Of a DNA stretch of 64,000 nt, positions 52,798 through 60,404 are shown in pieces (within the stretch, counting starts at the first letter, position 1; each line of letters starts with the position of its first letter). Made by a program: the position numbers and the translations under genes. A model generated the notes under the pieces. That model was given only the letters and a program-made list of their open reading frames with translations. It had not been told where the DNA came from and ran no database searches. The stretch lies in contig NZ_CP122312.1 in NCBI RefSeq assembly GCF_029814175.1, positions 434,001 to 498,000 on the forward strand, read 5' to 3'. The DNA is from Halospeciosus flavus (GTDB lineage: Archaea; Halobacteriota; Halobacteria; Halobacteriales; Halobacteriaceae).

Positions 52798-53778
52798 ATG
52801 TCCTGTCGCGTCGAGAGCACCGCCCGACTCCACTTCGGGTTCGGCAACCTCTCGCTGGCCCACGACCGCCTCTACGGGAGTCTGGGCGTGACACTCGACG
52901 AGCCACGGGTCGTCGTCGAGGCCGACCCCGCCGACGACCACGCGGGCGTCGACTGCGAGCACGAGGACGCCCGCGAGTACGCCGAGCGCGCGGTCGACCT
53001 CCTCGACGTGGACGGCGCGCGGGTCCGCGTCCGCGAGGAACTCCCGCGTCACGTCGGACTCGGGAGCGGGACCCAACTCGCGTTGACGACGTTCACGGCT
53101 GTCGCGGGCGCACACGGCCTCGACCCGGACGTCCGGGCGTACGCACCCCGACTCGGTCGTGGCGGCCGGAGCGGAATCGGCGTCGCCGGCTTCGAGTCGG
53201 GTGGGTTCGTCGTCGACGCGGGCCACCCGACCGAGCGCTTCACCACCGAGCGCCCGCCCACCGGCGAGTGGTCGGTCCCGCCGGTCGCCGCCCACCACGA
53301 CGTCCCCGAGGCGTGGCGGTTCCTCGTCGTCGTCCCCGACGCCGAACCGGGCCGCCACGACGCGGACGAGGAGGCGAGCATGCGGTCGGTCGTGGAGTCG
53401 GCCGATTCGAGCGTCGCCGACCGCATCGCCGGTACCGTCTTCCGGCGCGTCCTCCCCGCGGTCGCGACCGGCGACCACACCGCCTTCGGCGCGGGCGTCG
53501 AAGAGGTCGGCCGCCTCAACGGCCGCTGGTACGCCGACGCGCAGGGCGGTGTCTACCGCCCGCCCGCGGGCGAACTCGTCGAACACCTCTCGACACGGCC
53601 CGCCGTCGCCGGGGCCGGGCAGTCCTCGTGGGGGCCGGCCGTCTACGGCGTGACCGACGCCGATCACGCCGACGAGGCCCGCGAGGCCGCCCACGAGGCA
53701 CTCGCCGCCGCGGGCGTCGACGGCGACGTCTTCGTCGCCGGCCCGCGCAACCACGGCGCGACGGTCGACCACGAATAG
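52798..53778 (+). CDS. Beta-ribofuranosylaminobenzene 5'-phosphate synthase homologue
   Basis: 326 residues of the GHMP-kinase-like fold. VESTARLHFGFGNLSLAHDR is the beta-RFAP synthase start, PRHVGLGSGTQLALTTFTAV the glycine-rich loop, and GRGGRSGIGVAGFESGGFVV the second conserved loop. In methanogens and methylotrophs this enzyme joins p-aminobenzoate-type 4-hydroxybenzoate with PRPP in tetrahydromethanopterin synthesis. Haloarchaea mostly use tetrahydrofolate, so the role here may be a related decarboxylating phosphoribosyl transfer in folate or modified pterin synthesis. Named by homology. Confidence 0.85.
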   Translation: MSCRVESTARLHFGFGNLSLAHDRLYGSLGVTLDEPRVVVEADPADDHAGVDCEHEDAREYAERAVDLLDVDGARVRVREELPRHVGLGSGTQLALTTFTAVAGAHGLDPDVRAYAPRLGRGGRSGIGVAGFESGGFVVDAGHPTERFTTERPPTGEWSVPPVAAHHDVPEAWRFLVVVPDAEPGRHDADEEASMRSVVESADSSVADRIAGTVFRRVLPAVATGDHTAFGAGVEEVGRLNGRWYADAQGGVYRPPAGELVEHLSTRPAVAGAGQSSWGPAVYGVTDADHADEAREAAHEALAAAGVDGDVFVAGPRNHGATVDHE

Positions 53779-53828
53779 ACGGCTAGCGAACCCCAACCTG
53801 TAAGCGCCCACCACGCGAGACCCCCAGT

Positions 53829-54665
53829 ATGGAACGGATTCCGTTCGGCATCTCCCGGCTGGACAAACAGATCGGGGGTGGGGCTCCGAAGGGGAGTCTC
53901 GTCCTCCTCGTCGGCGAGGAGGGCGCCGGCGCGCGGGAGTTTCTCTACACGAGTGCGACGATGAACGGGCTCGCGCACAACGACCCCGACCTCTTCGACC
54001 TCCACTACGGGTCGATCGGGAAGGAAGCGGCGCTCCCCGAGTCGGTCCACTACGTCTCGTTCACGCAGAGCGAGACGCAACTCCAGAACGAGATCGGACT
54101 CACGATCGACGACGAAATCCGCGAGGCCGGTCTCGACCCGGTGAGCTTCGTCGACCTCTCGCCGGAGTACTTCCGGTTGAGTCCGGTCCCGCGGGAGTGG
54201 TACGCCGGCGAACACCGCGCGGTGACCGACATCGGGAAGGACGCCTCCCGACGTGACGTCATCGAGACGTTCGCCGACTACCTCGACGCCAACGCCCCGG
54301 GGAACCTCGTGGCGGTCGACTCGCTGTCCGACCTCGTCGAGTCGAACTTGAGCGACATGCCTTGGAGCGACGTCGTCATGCTCCTCAAGGGACTCCGTCG
54401 GGCCGTCCACGACTGGGACGCACTCGTCCTCATGCACGTCAGCCGCGAGGCGCTCACCGACACCCAACTCGGCGACCTGATGACCGCGGTCGACGGCACC
54501 ATCCAGTTCGAGTGGGAGACCGGCGGCAACGAGCGCGTCCGGACGATGTACGTCCGCGTCTTCCGCGGCGTCCTCTCACAACTCGAAGAGGAGGACATCA
54601 TCCGCTTCGAGACGGAGATCCACGAGGCGGGCTTCGACATCAGCAACGTCCGAAAGATCCGATGA
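53829..54665 (+). CDS. RAD55/KaiC-like RecA-fold protein with degenerate P-loop
   Basis: 278 residues. MERIPFGISRLDKQIGGGAP is the KaiC-type start, but where Walker A should read GxxxxGK(S/T) it has VGEEGAGAREFLYTSATM, with no lysine. Later strands are kept: VHYVSFTQSETQLQNEI, GNLVAVDSLSDLVESNL (Walker B-like), DALVLMHVSREALTDTQ and GTIQFEWETGGNERVRTMYV. Such 'HTR-like' haloarchaeal proteins probably bind partners or nucleotides without hydrolysis. Role unknown. A 64-base gap separates it from the next gene on the same strand. Confidence 0.8.
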   Translation: MERIPFGISRLDKQIGGGAPKGSLVLLVGEEGAGAREFLYTSATMNGLAHNDPDLFDLHYGSIGKEAALPESVHYVSFTQSETQLQNEIGLTIDDEIREAGLDPVSFVDLSPEYFRLSPVPREWYAGEHRAVTDIGKDASRRDVIETFADYLDANAPGNLVAVDSLSDLVESNLSDMPWSDVVMLLKGLRRAVHDWDALVLMHVSREALTDTQLGDLMTAVDGTIQFEWETGGNERVRTMYVRVFRGVLSQLEEEDIIRFETEIHEAGFDISNVRKIR

Positions 54666-54729
54666 TGACCGAGACCCACACGGAACCACGGCAGTTCGAG
54701 TCGACGAGCGCCCAATTCGGTGATCGACC

Positions 54730-55170
54730 ATGAGCGACGAGAGCGAGGACACCGACGACGAACGCGACCGCGACCGCGGGGAGACTGGACTCGACGCCGA
54801 ACGCGACGCCGACGTCGAAATCGACGCTGACGCGGACTCGAACGCGGATACGGCCGGGGACGAAGCGGGAGAGGATACTCCCTTCGAGCAACAGGAGTAC
54901 GAGGAAGTCGACGTCGACGAGGTGCTGAGAGGACCGGTGGACGGCGACGCCGACTCGGAGACCGAGCCAGAGTCCGCGCCGGAGACCGACGAGTCCGAAG
55001 AAGCCGCGGTGAACGTCATCGAGAGCCGCATCTGTCACAACTGCCCCTACTTCGGCGAGCCACCGGAACTCCACTGCACCCACGAGGGGACCCAGATTCG
55101 CGAGGTGGTCGACACCGACCACTACGTCGTCGTCGACTGCCCGGTCGTCGTCGAGGAACTCGAGTTCTAG
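54730..55170 (+). CDS. Acidic haloarchaeal protein with C-terminal Cys motif
   Basis: 146 residues. Residues 1-95 are a very acidic low-complexity segment (many Asp/Glu pairs, TGLDAERDADVEIDADADS), probably disordered. The C-terminal ~50 residues contain SRICHNCPYFGEPPELHCTH and VVVDCPVVVEELEF, giving CxxC plus two further Cys, a likely zinc or iron-sulfur site. Family not recognised; the small zinc domain followed by a hydrophobic VVVDCPVVV strand suggests a partner-binding module. It precedes tfs with a 58-base gap. Confidence 0.7.
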   Translation: MSDESEDTDDERDRDRGETGLDAERDADVEIDADADSNADTAGDEAGEDTPFEQQEYEEVDVDEVLRGPVDGDADSETEPESAPETDESEEAAVNVIESRICHNCPYFGEPPELHCTHEGTQIREVVDTDHYVVVDCPVVVEELEF

Positions 55171-55228
55171 TCCCGTCCGCACGCCCGCGTGGCGGGGGAT
55201 TTTTCGGGAGCAACCCGCTAGGAGGAGT

Positions 55229-55549
55229 ATGCAATTCTGCGAGGAGTGTGGCTCGATGATGAAGTCGGAGGACGGGAAGATGGTCTGTTCGTCCTGCGGT
55301 CACGTCGAGACCAAAGACGAGTCGCTGGCCGCCGAGTTCGTCAGCACGGAAGAACAGGACACCTCGGACGTCATCGAGACCGCCGAGGACGCCAACTTCG
55401 AGGGGAAGCCGAAGGCCGACGTGAAGTGCCCGGAGTGCGACAACGACGAGGCGTGGTACACCATCAAGCAGACCGGTTCGGCCGACGAACCGCCGACGCG
55501 CTTCTTCAAGTGTACCGAGTGTGGCGCGCGCTGGCGCGAGTACAACTGA
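55229..55549 (+). CDS. tfs: Transcription factor S (TFIIS/RPB9-like)
   Basis: 106 residues. Two zinc ribbons: MQFCEECGSMMK with CSSCGHVETKDE, and VKCPECDNDEAWYTIKQTGS with FFKCTECGARWREYN. The acidic pair DE in ADEPPTRFFKC sits in the loop that reaches into the RNA polymerase active site and promotes transcript cleavage. An AGGAGG Shine-Dalgarno-like sequence precedes the ATG. Confidence 0.95.
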   Translation: MQFCEECGSMMKSEDGKMVCSSCGHVETKDESLAAEFVSTEEQDTSDVIETAEDANFEGKPKADVKCPECDNDEAWYTIKQTGSADEPPTRFFKCTECGARWREYN

Positions 55550-55635
55550 GACCGAGCGACGCTTCTCTCCGCACCCGCCGGTTGCTGAGGTACAAGTAGG
55601 AGGACGGAACCAGACAGTCCGTAACCTGAGAAAGG

Positions 55636-55679
55636 CCACGGACGTGAGCACTCGGTGAGTGCGGCATCGGCGTCCGTGG
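55636..55679. other. Two-tier stem-loop between tfs and ZIP gene
   Basis: CCACGGACG (55636-55644) pairs with CGTCCGTGG (55671-55679), and inside it GCACTC-GGT-GAGTGC (55648-55662) forms a second stem. The internal loop (TGA against GGCATCGG) and the stable outer stem suggest a structured RNA element or terminator of tfs. It lies in a ~170-base stretch (55550-55722) otherwise without features. No match to a known RNA family is claimed. Confidence 0.5.
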
Positions 55680-55722
55680 GTGAAGACGGAGACAGCGACG
55701 ACGAAGGCGCCGCCTGACAGCC

Positions 55723-56607
55723 CTACGCCCCGCCGAGCACCAGCCACACGGTGAAGACGGCCGCTCCGCCGAGGACCGTACTCCCGACGGCGTGGATACG
55801 GAGGCGGTCGAGAACCTCGTGAGCGTCGCCGTCGGTCTTCACGACCTCGTGGACCTCGCTGCCGATCTCACAGCGCGGGAGGAAGTCCATCGCGACGTGG
55901 AGGAAGATGCCCGCGGCGAAGCCGAAGACGAGCGCGCGGACGAGCGGCGTCGAGAGGAACGACTGGACGGCCGGTCCGAGGAGCGCGACGCCGAGCGCCG
56001 CGAGGCCGACGGCCGCGGCCGGGAGGAGCAACATCGCCGGCGTGCGACCGTTGCGGACGAGCCGTCGCGCGGCGGCGTAGCCGGCCGGTCCCTTGTGCGA
56101 GACGATGGCCAACCCGAGCAGCGGCCCGAGTTCGGGCATGCCGGTGTAGACGACGCCGATGATGAGGCCCGCCGTGAGCGCGTGGGCCGTGATGGCCGCC
56201 GCGGTGTTGTCGAGCGGCAGGTCGCGGTGGGCGAGGCGGTGGCCAACGGTGTGGCCGGCGAAGCCAGTGACGACACCGGCGGCGATGCCGAAGCCGCCGA
56301 ACGCCGGGTGGTGGCCGATGGCTCCCGGGACGATGAACGCCGCGGCGCTCGTGATCATCGCCCCGCTGGCGAGCCCGTAGCCCCAGACGAGTCCGCCGGC
56401 GTGCTCGACGCTCCCGCGTTTCCCGAGGACGGCCCCGCTCACCATCGCGACGAAGGCGACCCACGAGATGCCGAGGAGCTTCACGCCGACGCCGGCCGCC
56501 ACCGCCAGTCCCGAGAGGACGACGAGCGCGAGTACGCTCGCCCACCCGAGGTGGAGGGCACGCCGGCCCTCGGCGGTGTCGACCGACTGATCGAGTGTAT
56601 CCGTCAT
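55723..56607 (-). CDS. ZIP-family metal transporter
   Basis: 294 residues from ATG 56607. Eight hydrophobic segments. The metal-site helices are visible as TAAAITAHALTAGLIIGVVY (ZIP TM4, His in AHALTAG) and GLAIVSHKGPAGYAAARRLV (TM5, SHKGPAG in place of the usual HEIPQG-type motif). The HHPAFGGFGIAAG segment adds histidines. ZIP proteins import zinc, iron or manganese. Its promoter lies within the GTTAATAACC repeats shared with the divergent DUF2071 gene. Confidence 0.82.
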   Translation of the reverse strand: MTDTLDQSVDTAEGRRALHLGWASVLALVVLSGLAVAAGVGVKLLGISWVAFVAMVSGAVLGKRGSVEHAGGLVWGYGLASGAMITSAAAFIVPGAIGHHPAFGGFGIAAGVVTGFAGHTVGHRLAHRDLPLDNTAAAITAHALTAGLIIGVVYTGMPELGPLLGLAIVSHKGPAGYAAARRLVRNGRTPAMLLLPAAAVGLAALGVALLGPAVQSFLSTPLVRALVFGFAAGIFLHVAMDFLPRCEIGSEVHEVVKTDGDAHEVLDRLRIHAVGSTVLGGAAVFTVWLVLGGA

Positions 56608-56610
56608 CTG

Positions 56611-56641
56611 GTTAATAACCAATCTGCCAGTGTTAATAACC
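56611..56641. promoter_or_regulatory. Direct-repeat operator pair GTTAATAACC
   Basis: GTTAATAACC occurs at 56611-56620 and 56632-56641, 21 bases apart (two helix turns), in the divergent region between the ZIP gene and the DUF2071 gene. With the G before the first copy the core GGTTA-A-TAACC is also a palindrome. The sequences are AT-rich enough to serve as the TATA region, so a bound regulator would block both promoters. Confidence 0.6.
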
Positions 56642-56689
56642 GTATCGATGGGCCACCAGCGAGAAGGGGGCCTCACCCCGACACACGAT

Positions 56690-57376
56690 ATGCGCGTACT
56701 CTCGATGGACTGGCGGGACGTCCTCGTGGCGTCCTGGCCGGTCGACCCCGCAGTCGTCGCCGACACCCTCCCCGACCGACTCGACGTGGACACCTTCGAC
56801 GATCGGGCGTACCTCTCGGTCGTCCCGTTCGTCATGGAGAACGTCCGGCCGTACGGGTTCCCTCGTGCCGTCGGCCCGTCCTTCGGCGAGTTGAACCTCC
56901 GGACCTACGTCGAGACGCCGGACGGTGGGGCGGGAATCTACTTCTACAACCTCGACGCCGACGACCGAATCGGTGTCACGCTCGCACGGACTCTCTTTCG
57001 GCTCCCTTACTACCGCGCGGAGATGGACGTCGACCGGCGCGGCGAGTCCGTCGACTTCCGGAGCGAACGCGTCCACTCCGGTGTGCGTCCACTCGAATTC
57101 GACGCGACCTACGAACCCGTCGGAGAGCCTTCACGCCCCGAGTCGGGGAGTCTGGAGGAGTTCCTCCTGGAGCGCTACGCCTTCTACACGGAAGGGCGAG
57201 ACACCCTCTGGCGTGGCGACGTCGAACACGAGCGGTGGCCGCTGGCCGACGCGTCACTCGACGTCCGTGAGAACGAGATCTTCCGGGCGAACGGCTTCGA
57301 CCACCCGGAGCGCGACGCCCACCTCACCTACAGTCCGGGCGTCGACGTCGACGCGCACTTCCTCCGGCGAGTCTGA
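56690..57376 (+). CDS. DUF2071 (YqjF-like) family protein
   Basis: 228 residues from ATG 56690 (MRVLSMDWRDVLVASWPVDP); starts at 56648 and 56630 are in frame but would lie within the likely promoter. DUF2071 hallmarks: LPDRLDVDTFDDRAYLSVVP, FGELNLRTYVETPDGGAGIY and FYNLDADDRIGVTLARTLFR. The family has the acetoacetate-decarboxylase fold but no known enzyme activity. It shares the GTTAATAACC operator region with the ZIP transporter, so a metal-linked role is possible but not shown. Confidence 0.8.
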   Translation: MRVLSMDWRDVLVASWPVDPAVVADTLPDRLDVDTFDDRAYLSVVPFVMENVRPYGFPRAVGPSFGELNLRTYVETPDGGAGIYFYNLDADDRIGVTLARTLFRLPYYRAEMDVDRRGESVDFRSERVHSGVRPLEFDATYEPVGEPSRPESGSLEEFLLERYAFYTEGRDTLWRGDVEHERWPLADASLDVRENEIFRANGFDHPERDAHLTYSPGVDVDAHFLRRV

Positions 57377-57417
57377 GTCCGTTGGTTCGTCCGGTACGGT
57401 CCAGCCGAGTCACGCAC

Positions 57418-58059
57418 TCACCGCAGCGTGTTCTCGACGAGGGCGGCGTGTGCGCGGCGCAGGCGCTCGGAGAGGGACTGGTCGGAGATGTCGAGCGTCT
57501 CGGCGAGTTCGACCGTCGTCGTCGACCGTGGGATGTCGTAGTAACCGGAGTCGAGGGCGGCCACGAGGGTGTCGCGTTGGCTCTCGGTGAGTCCGTGAGC
57601 GGACGTGCCGTCCGGGTCCGGTTGATAGAGGCTGGTCACGTCGAGGTCGATTCCCACCTCCCGACACCGGTCGTTGAAGGTCGAGAGAGCACTCTGGTCG
57701 GGGAACCGCGCCTCGAACTCCCAGGTGTCGCGGTCACCCGACGCCTGCAAGAGCGAGATCCCGCCGTCGACCTCGGACAGTGTGCGGGTGACGCCGTCCG
57801 GGACCTCGTCCCAGGTGATGCGGTAGAGCCGTCGGTCGTCGAACTCGTCGACGACGGTGACGTCCGACGCGCCCTCCGAGCGGAGGGCGTCCTCGAAGCG
57901 TCTGTACTCGGCGTCCGTCGCGTGCACCCATACGTAGGGAAGGGCGCCGTCGGAGAGCGGGACGACTCGGTCGAGTTCCGCCGTCGCGTCACCCGCCGGA
58001 AGTGCTCGCCCGAACGGAATGTCTCCCCCCGAAGTGGTGAACGTCAGAATGACGCTCAT
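57418..58059 (-). CDS. HTH_10 (bacterio-opsin activator-like) transcription regulator
   Basis: 213 residues from ATG 58059. The N-terminal domain starts MSVILTFTTSGGDIPFGRAL, paralleling the regulator at 21860 (LGRLF, ELDRVVP). C-terminal HTH_10: LTESQRDTLVAALDSGYYDI, VELAETLDISDQSLSERLRR. A dicistron is not evident; it is convergent with the DUF2071 gene. Targets unknown. Confidence 0.85.
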   Translation of the reverse strand: MSVILTFTTSGGDIPFGRALPAGDATAELDRVVPLSDGALPYVWVHATDAEYRRFEDALRSEGASDVTVVDEFDDRRLYRITWDEVPDGVTRTLSEVDGGISLLQASGDRDTWEFEARFPDQSALSTFNDRCREVGIDLDVTSLYQPDPDGTSAHGLTESQRDTLVAALDSGYYDIPRSTTTVELAETLDISDQSLSERLRRAHAALVENTLR

Positions 58060-58109
58060 ACCTCTGCGTATTGGTGGGGGGACGATAAGCCTGTCCTGTC
58101 ACCACACGC

Positions 58110-59471
58110 TCACAGACCGAGTCGGTCGGCGTACCGGTCGAGGAGGTCGCTGGGTGTGGTGTCGTGGAAGTCGATACGGTACCGGACGCGGACGATCGGC
58201 GCCGAGACGTCGACCTGCTCACCGAGGTCGTGTGGGGTCCCCGCGACGACGACGTCCGGGTCGACCCCCTCGATGGTCTGTTCGAGTTCCCGGATCTGTT
58301 CGTCGCTGTAGCCCATCGCCGGCAGGACGTGCTCGAGGTGCGGGTAGTTCTCGAACACGTCGGCGATCGACCCGACGGCGGCGTCCCGCGGGTCGAGGAG
58401 TTCGGCAGCGTTGTACTTGCGCGCGGCGACGGTCCCCGCGCCGTAGTCGGCGTCGCCGTGGGTGAGCGTCGGGCCGTCCTCGACCACGAGGACGTCTCTC
58501 CCCTCGATGGCCTCGGGGTCTTCGACCGTGACGACGGAGTCGGCGTGGTAGACGTCGGCGTCGCGGTTCGCCTCGTGGACGCGGGCGACGACCTCCGTCA
58601 CCTGCTCGCGAGACGCGCTGTTCTCCTTGTTGACGACGACGGCGTCCGCCCGGCGGAGGTTCGTTTCCCCGGGGTGGGAGGTGTCGGTGTCGTCGGCGCG
58701 CAGCGGATCCGCGAGCACGAAGTGGAGGTCCGGGTCGGCGAACGGGAGTTCGTTGTTCCCGCCGTCCCAGACGACGACGTCGCCCTCCGCGGCCGCGCGT
58801 TCGAAGATCTCGGGATAGTCGACGCCCGCGTAGACGACGTGCCCGCGTTCGATGTGCTGTTCGTACTCTTCGCGCTCCTCGATGGTGACGTCCGCGGCGT
58901 CGAGGTCGTCGAACGTCTCGAAGCGCTGGACCGCGTTCGCGGCGAGGTCCTCGGCGTACGGCATCGGCTCGCGGACGACGACCGCTTCCAGCCCGCGGTC
59001 GTGAAGTTCCTCCGCGAGCGCGCGTGAGAGTTGGGACTTCCCACAGCCCGTCCGGACGGCGTCGACGGCGAGGACAGGTGCGTCGACTTCGACCTCGATG
59101 TCCTCGGGGCCGAGGAGCCGGAAGTTCGCGCCCGAGGCCATCGCCCGCGACGCCTGGTGCATCACGTCCTCGTGGGAGACGTCGGAGTAGGAGAAGACGA
59201 CTTCGTCGGCGTCGTACTCGTCGACGACTCGCTCCAGGTCGGATTCGGGTTCGATGGGGATGTCCGCGTCGTGGTGGGGGCCGGCGAGTTCGGCGGGGAA
59301 GACGTCGTGGCCGCCGTCGCGGGTCTCGCCGAGGTTCTGCCCACCGTGTTGTGTGAAGGCGACCACCCGGTAACTCGGGTCGTCGCGGAACACCGTGATG
59401 AAGTCGTGGAAGTCGCGGCCGAACGCGCCCATGATGACCACGCGCGTCACTTCCACTTCGTCCTCGTTCAT
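58110..59471 (-). CDS. Cyclic 2,3-diphosphoglycerate synthetase-like P-loop GTPase
   Basis: 453 residues from ATG 59471 (MNEDEVEVTRVVIMGAFGRD); the longer frame upstream is antisense of the repeat region. An N-terminal Rossmann-like domain (FNDFITVFRDDPSYRVVAFT-like DFHDFITVFRDDPSYRVV) is followed by a P-loop domain with VRTGCGKSQLSRALAEELHD and DGGNNELPFADPDLHFVLAD. Resembles archaeal CPGS-type proteins, where the enzyme makes cyclic 2,3-bisphosphoglycerate. Haloarchaea do not accumulate that solute, so the true substrate may differ; many haloarchaeal copies are simply called GTPases. Confidence 0.78.
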   Translation of the reverse strand: MNEDEVEVTRVVIMGAFGRDFHDFITVFRDDPSYRVVAFTQHGGQNLGETRDGGHDVFPAELAGPHHDADIPIEPESDLERVVDEYDADEVVFSYSDVSHEDVMHQASRAMASGANFRLLGPEDIEVEVDAPVLAVDAVRTGCGKSQLSRALAEELHDRGLEAVVVREPMPYAEDLAANAVQRFETFDDLDAADVTIEEREEYEQHIERGHVVYAGVDYPEIFERAAAEGDVVVWDGGNNELPFADPDLHFVLADPLRADDTDTSHPGETNLRRADAVVVNKENSASREQVTEVVARVHEANRDADVYHADSVVTVEDPEAIEGRDVLVVEDGPTLTHGDADYGAGTVAARKYNAAELLDPRDAAVGSIADVFENYPHLEHVLPAMGYSDEQIRELEQTIEGVDPDVVVAGTPHDLGEQVDVSAPIVRVRYRIDFHDTTPSDLLDRYADRLGL

Positions 59472-59518
59472 GGACCGGTGTAGGACCCGGCCCCATTTCA
59501 CTCCGGGGGCGGGGAGTG

Positions 59519-59640
59519 GGAGGTTCGGAACGAGCGACCAGCGGGAGCGAGTGAGAACCTCCGGAACACGAGCGGGAACGAACGGAGTGAGTGACACGCG
59601 AGACGGGATTCGGAACGACCGAAGGGGGTGAGAATCCCGG
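59519..59640. repeat. Palindromic repeats, same family as 21255-21340
   Basis: Two adjacent inverted repeats: GGAGGTTC/GAACCTCC (59519-59526, 59555-59562) and CGGGATTC/GAATCCCG (59604-59611, 59632-59639). The loops CGGAACGAGCGACC- and GGAACGACCGAAGGG- and the tail ACACGAGCGGGAACGAACGGAGTGAG match the copy at 21255-21340 with compensating arm changes. It lies between the CPGS-like gene and rps8e. Confidence 0.75.
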
Positions 59641-59752
59641 TAATGCGAGCGGGACCGAACGTCGCGACGGCCCGTGATCCGCTGGGACGAGTGAGACTCT
59701 CCAGAAAGTGCCTCACCGACGTCCACGTTTCTCAGCTATCGGCGGTGTTGTC

Positions 59753-59820
59753 GAGATATACCGCCAGTTGCCGAGATATGCCGGCCATATCTCGACTCTC
59801 GGATGACGGTGTAGAGATAT
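59753..59820. repeat. Clustered GAGATAT motifs upstream region of rps8e 3' side
   Basis: GAGATAT at 59753-59759, 59773-59779 and 59814-59820, and the inverse ATATCTC at 59788-59794. The middle two make a perfect 9-bp hairpin CGAGATATG/CATATCTCG (59772-59794). Spacings of about 20 bases between copies suggest protein binding sites on one DNA face. The remaining bases of the 59472-59915 gap hold no gene. Confidence 0.55.
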
Positions 59821-59915
59821 GGTCGCGATAACTGAAAAACGCAGGACGGCGTCGACGGCTCGGGACGACGTGGCCGTGGCTACGACGCGGGAAAATGTGG
59901 AGGAAGGGTGGTGGA

Positions 59916-60293
59916 TTACTCCTCGACTTCGACGGCGTTGACCTGCGCGTTCTGGCCGGGGCGGGTCGTGACGCGGGCCGTGCCGGCGTCCGTCTCGATG
60001 ATGGCGCCCTTCGTGATGATGTTCCGGCGGGCGTAGTTCGGGTTGGCGTCGTTACGGACGACGTCCTGGATCTCGGCGTGGACGGTCTCGCCGTCGGCCG
60101 TGTGGACGTTCGCGACGTTCGTCTTCAGCGCGCGCGTCTTCTTCTGGTTGCCACGGGAGTCGACCGTCCGGAAGGTCGGCTCGCCGACGGTCGTCTCGGT
60201 CGGCTGGCGACCGAGTTCGTGCTTCTTCTTCTTGTCGTGGGGGCGAATTCGGGCACCGGTCTTCGTACGCTTGGAGCGGCCCTGGTACTTCAT
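59916..60293 (-). CDS. rps8e: Ribosomal protein S8e
   Basis: 125 residues. MKYQGRSKRTKTGARIRPHD is the S8e N-terminus, with KKKKHELGRQPTETTVGEP next, and the central NVHTADGETVHAEIQDVVRN and NPNYARRNIITKGAIIETDAG in parts. A small-subunit protein of archaea and eukaryotes. It is unusually basic at its N-terminus for this proteome. Transcribed divergently from the DUF2240 gene with a 111-base gap. Confidence 0.96.
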   Translation of the reverse strand: MKYQGRSKRTKTGARIRPHDKKKKHELGRQPTETTVGEPTFRTVDSRGNQKKTRALKTNVANVHTADGETVHAEIQDVVRNDANPNYARRNIITKGAIIETDAGTARVTTRPGQNAQVNAVEVEE

Positions 60294-60404
60294 ACGGGAA
60301 CGGACGCCTGACGCGTACTAAAAAGGCTCGGAACGGGTTTCTGTTCTCGACAGTCCGGAACCGCTCCTTTTAGACCGTCCGGGCGCATCTTCCGACCAGA
60401 GAGC

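Noticed and set aside
55550..55722. H/ACA guide RNA in the gap after tfs.
   Set aside because: The stem-loop is real, but no kink-turn and no correctly placed ACA box could be shown, so the family is not assigned.
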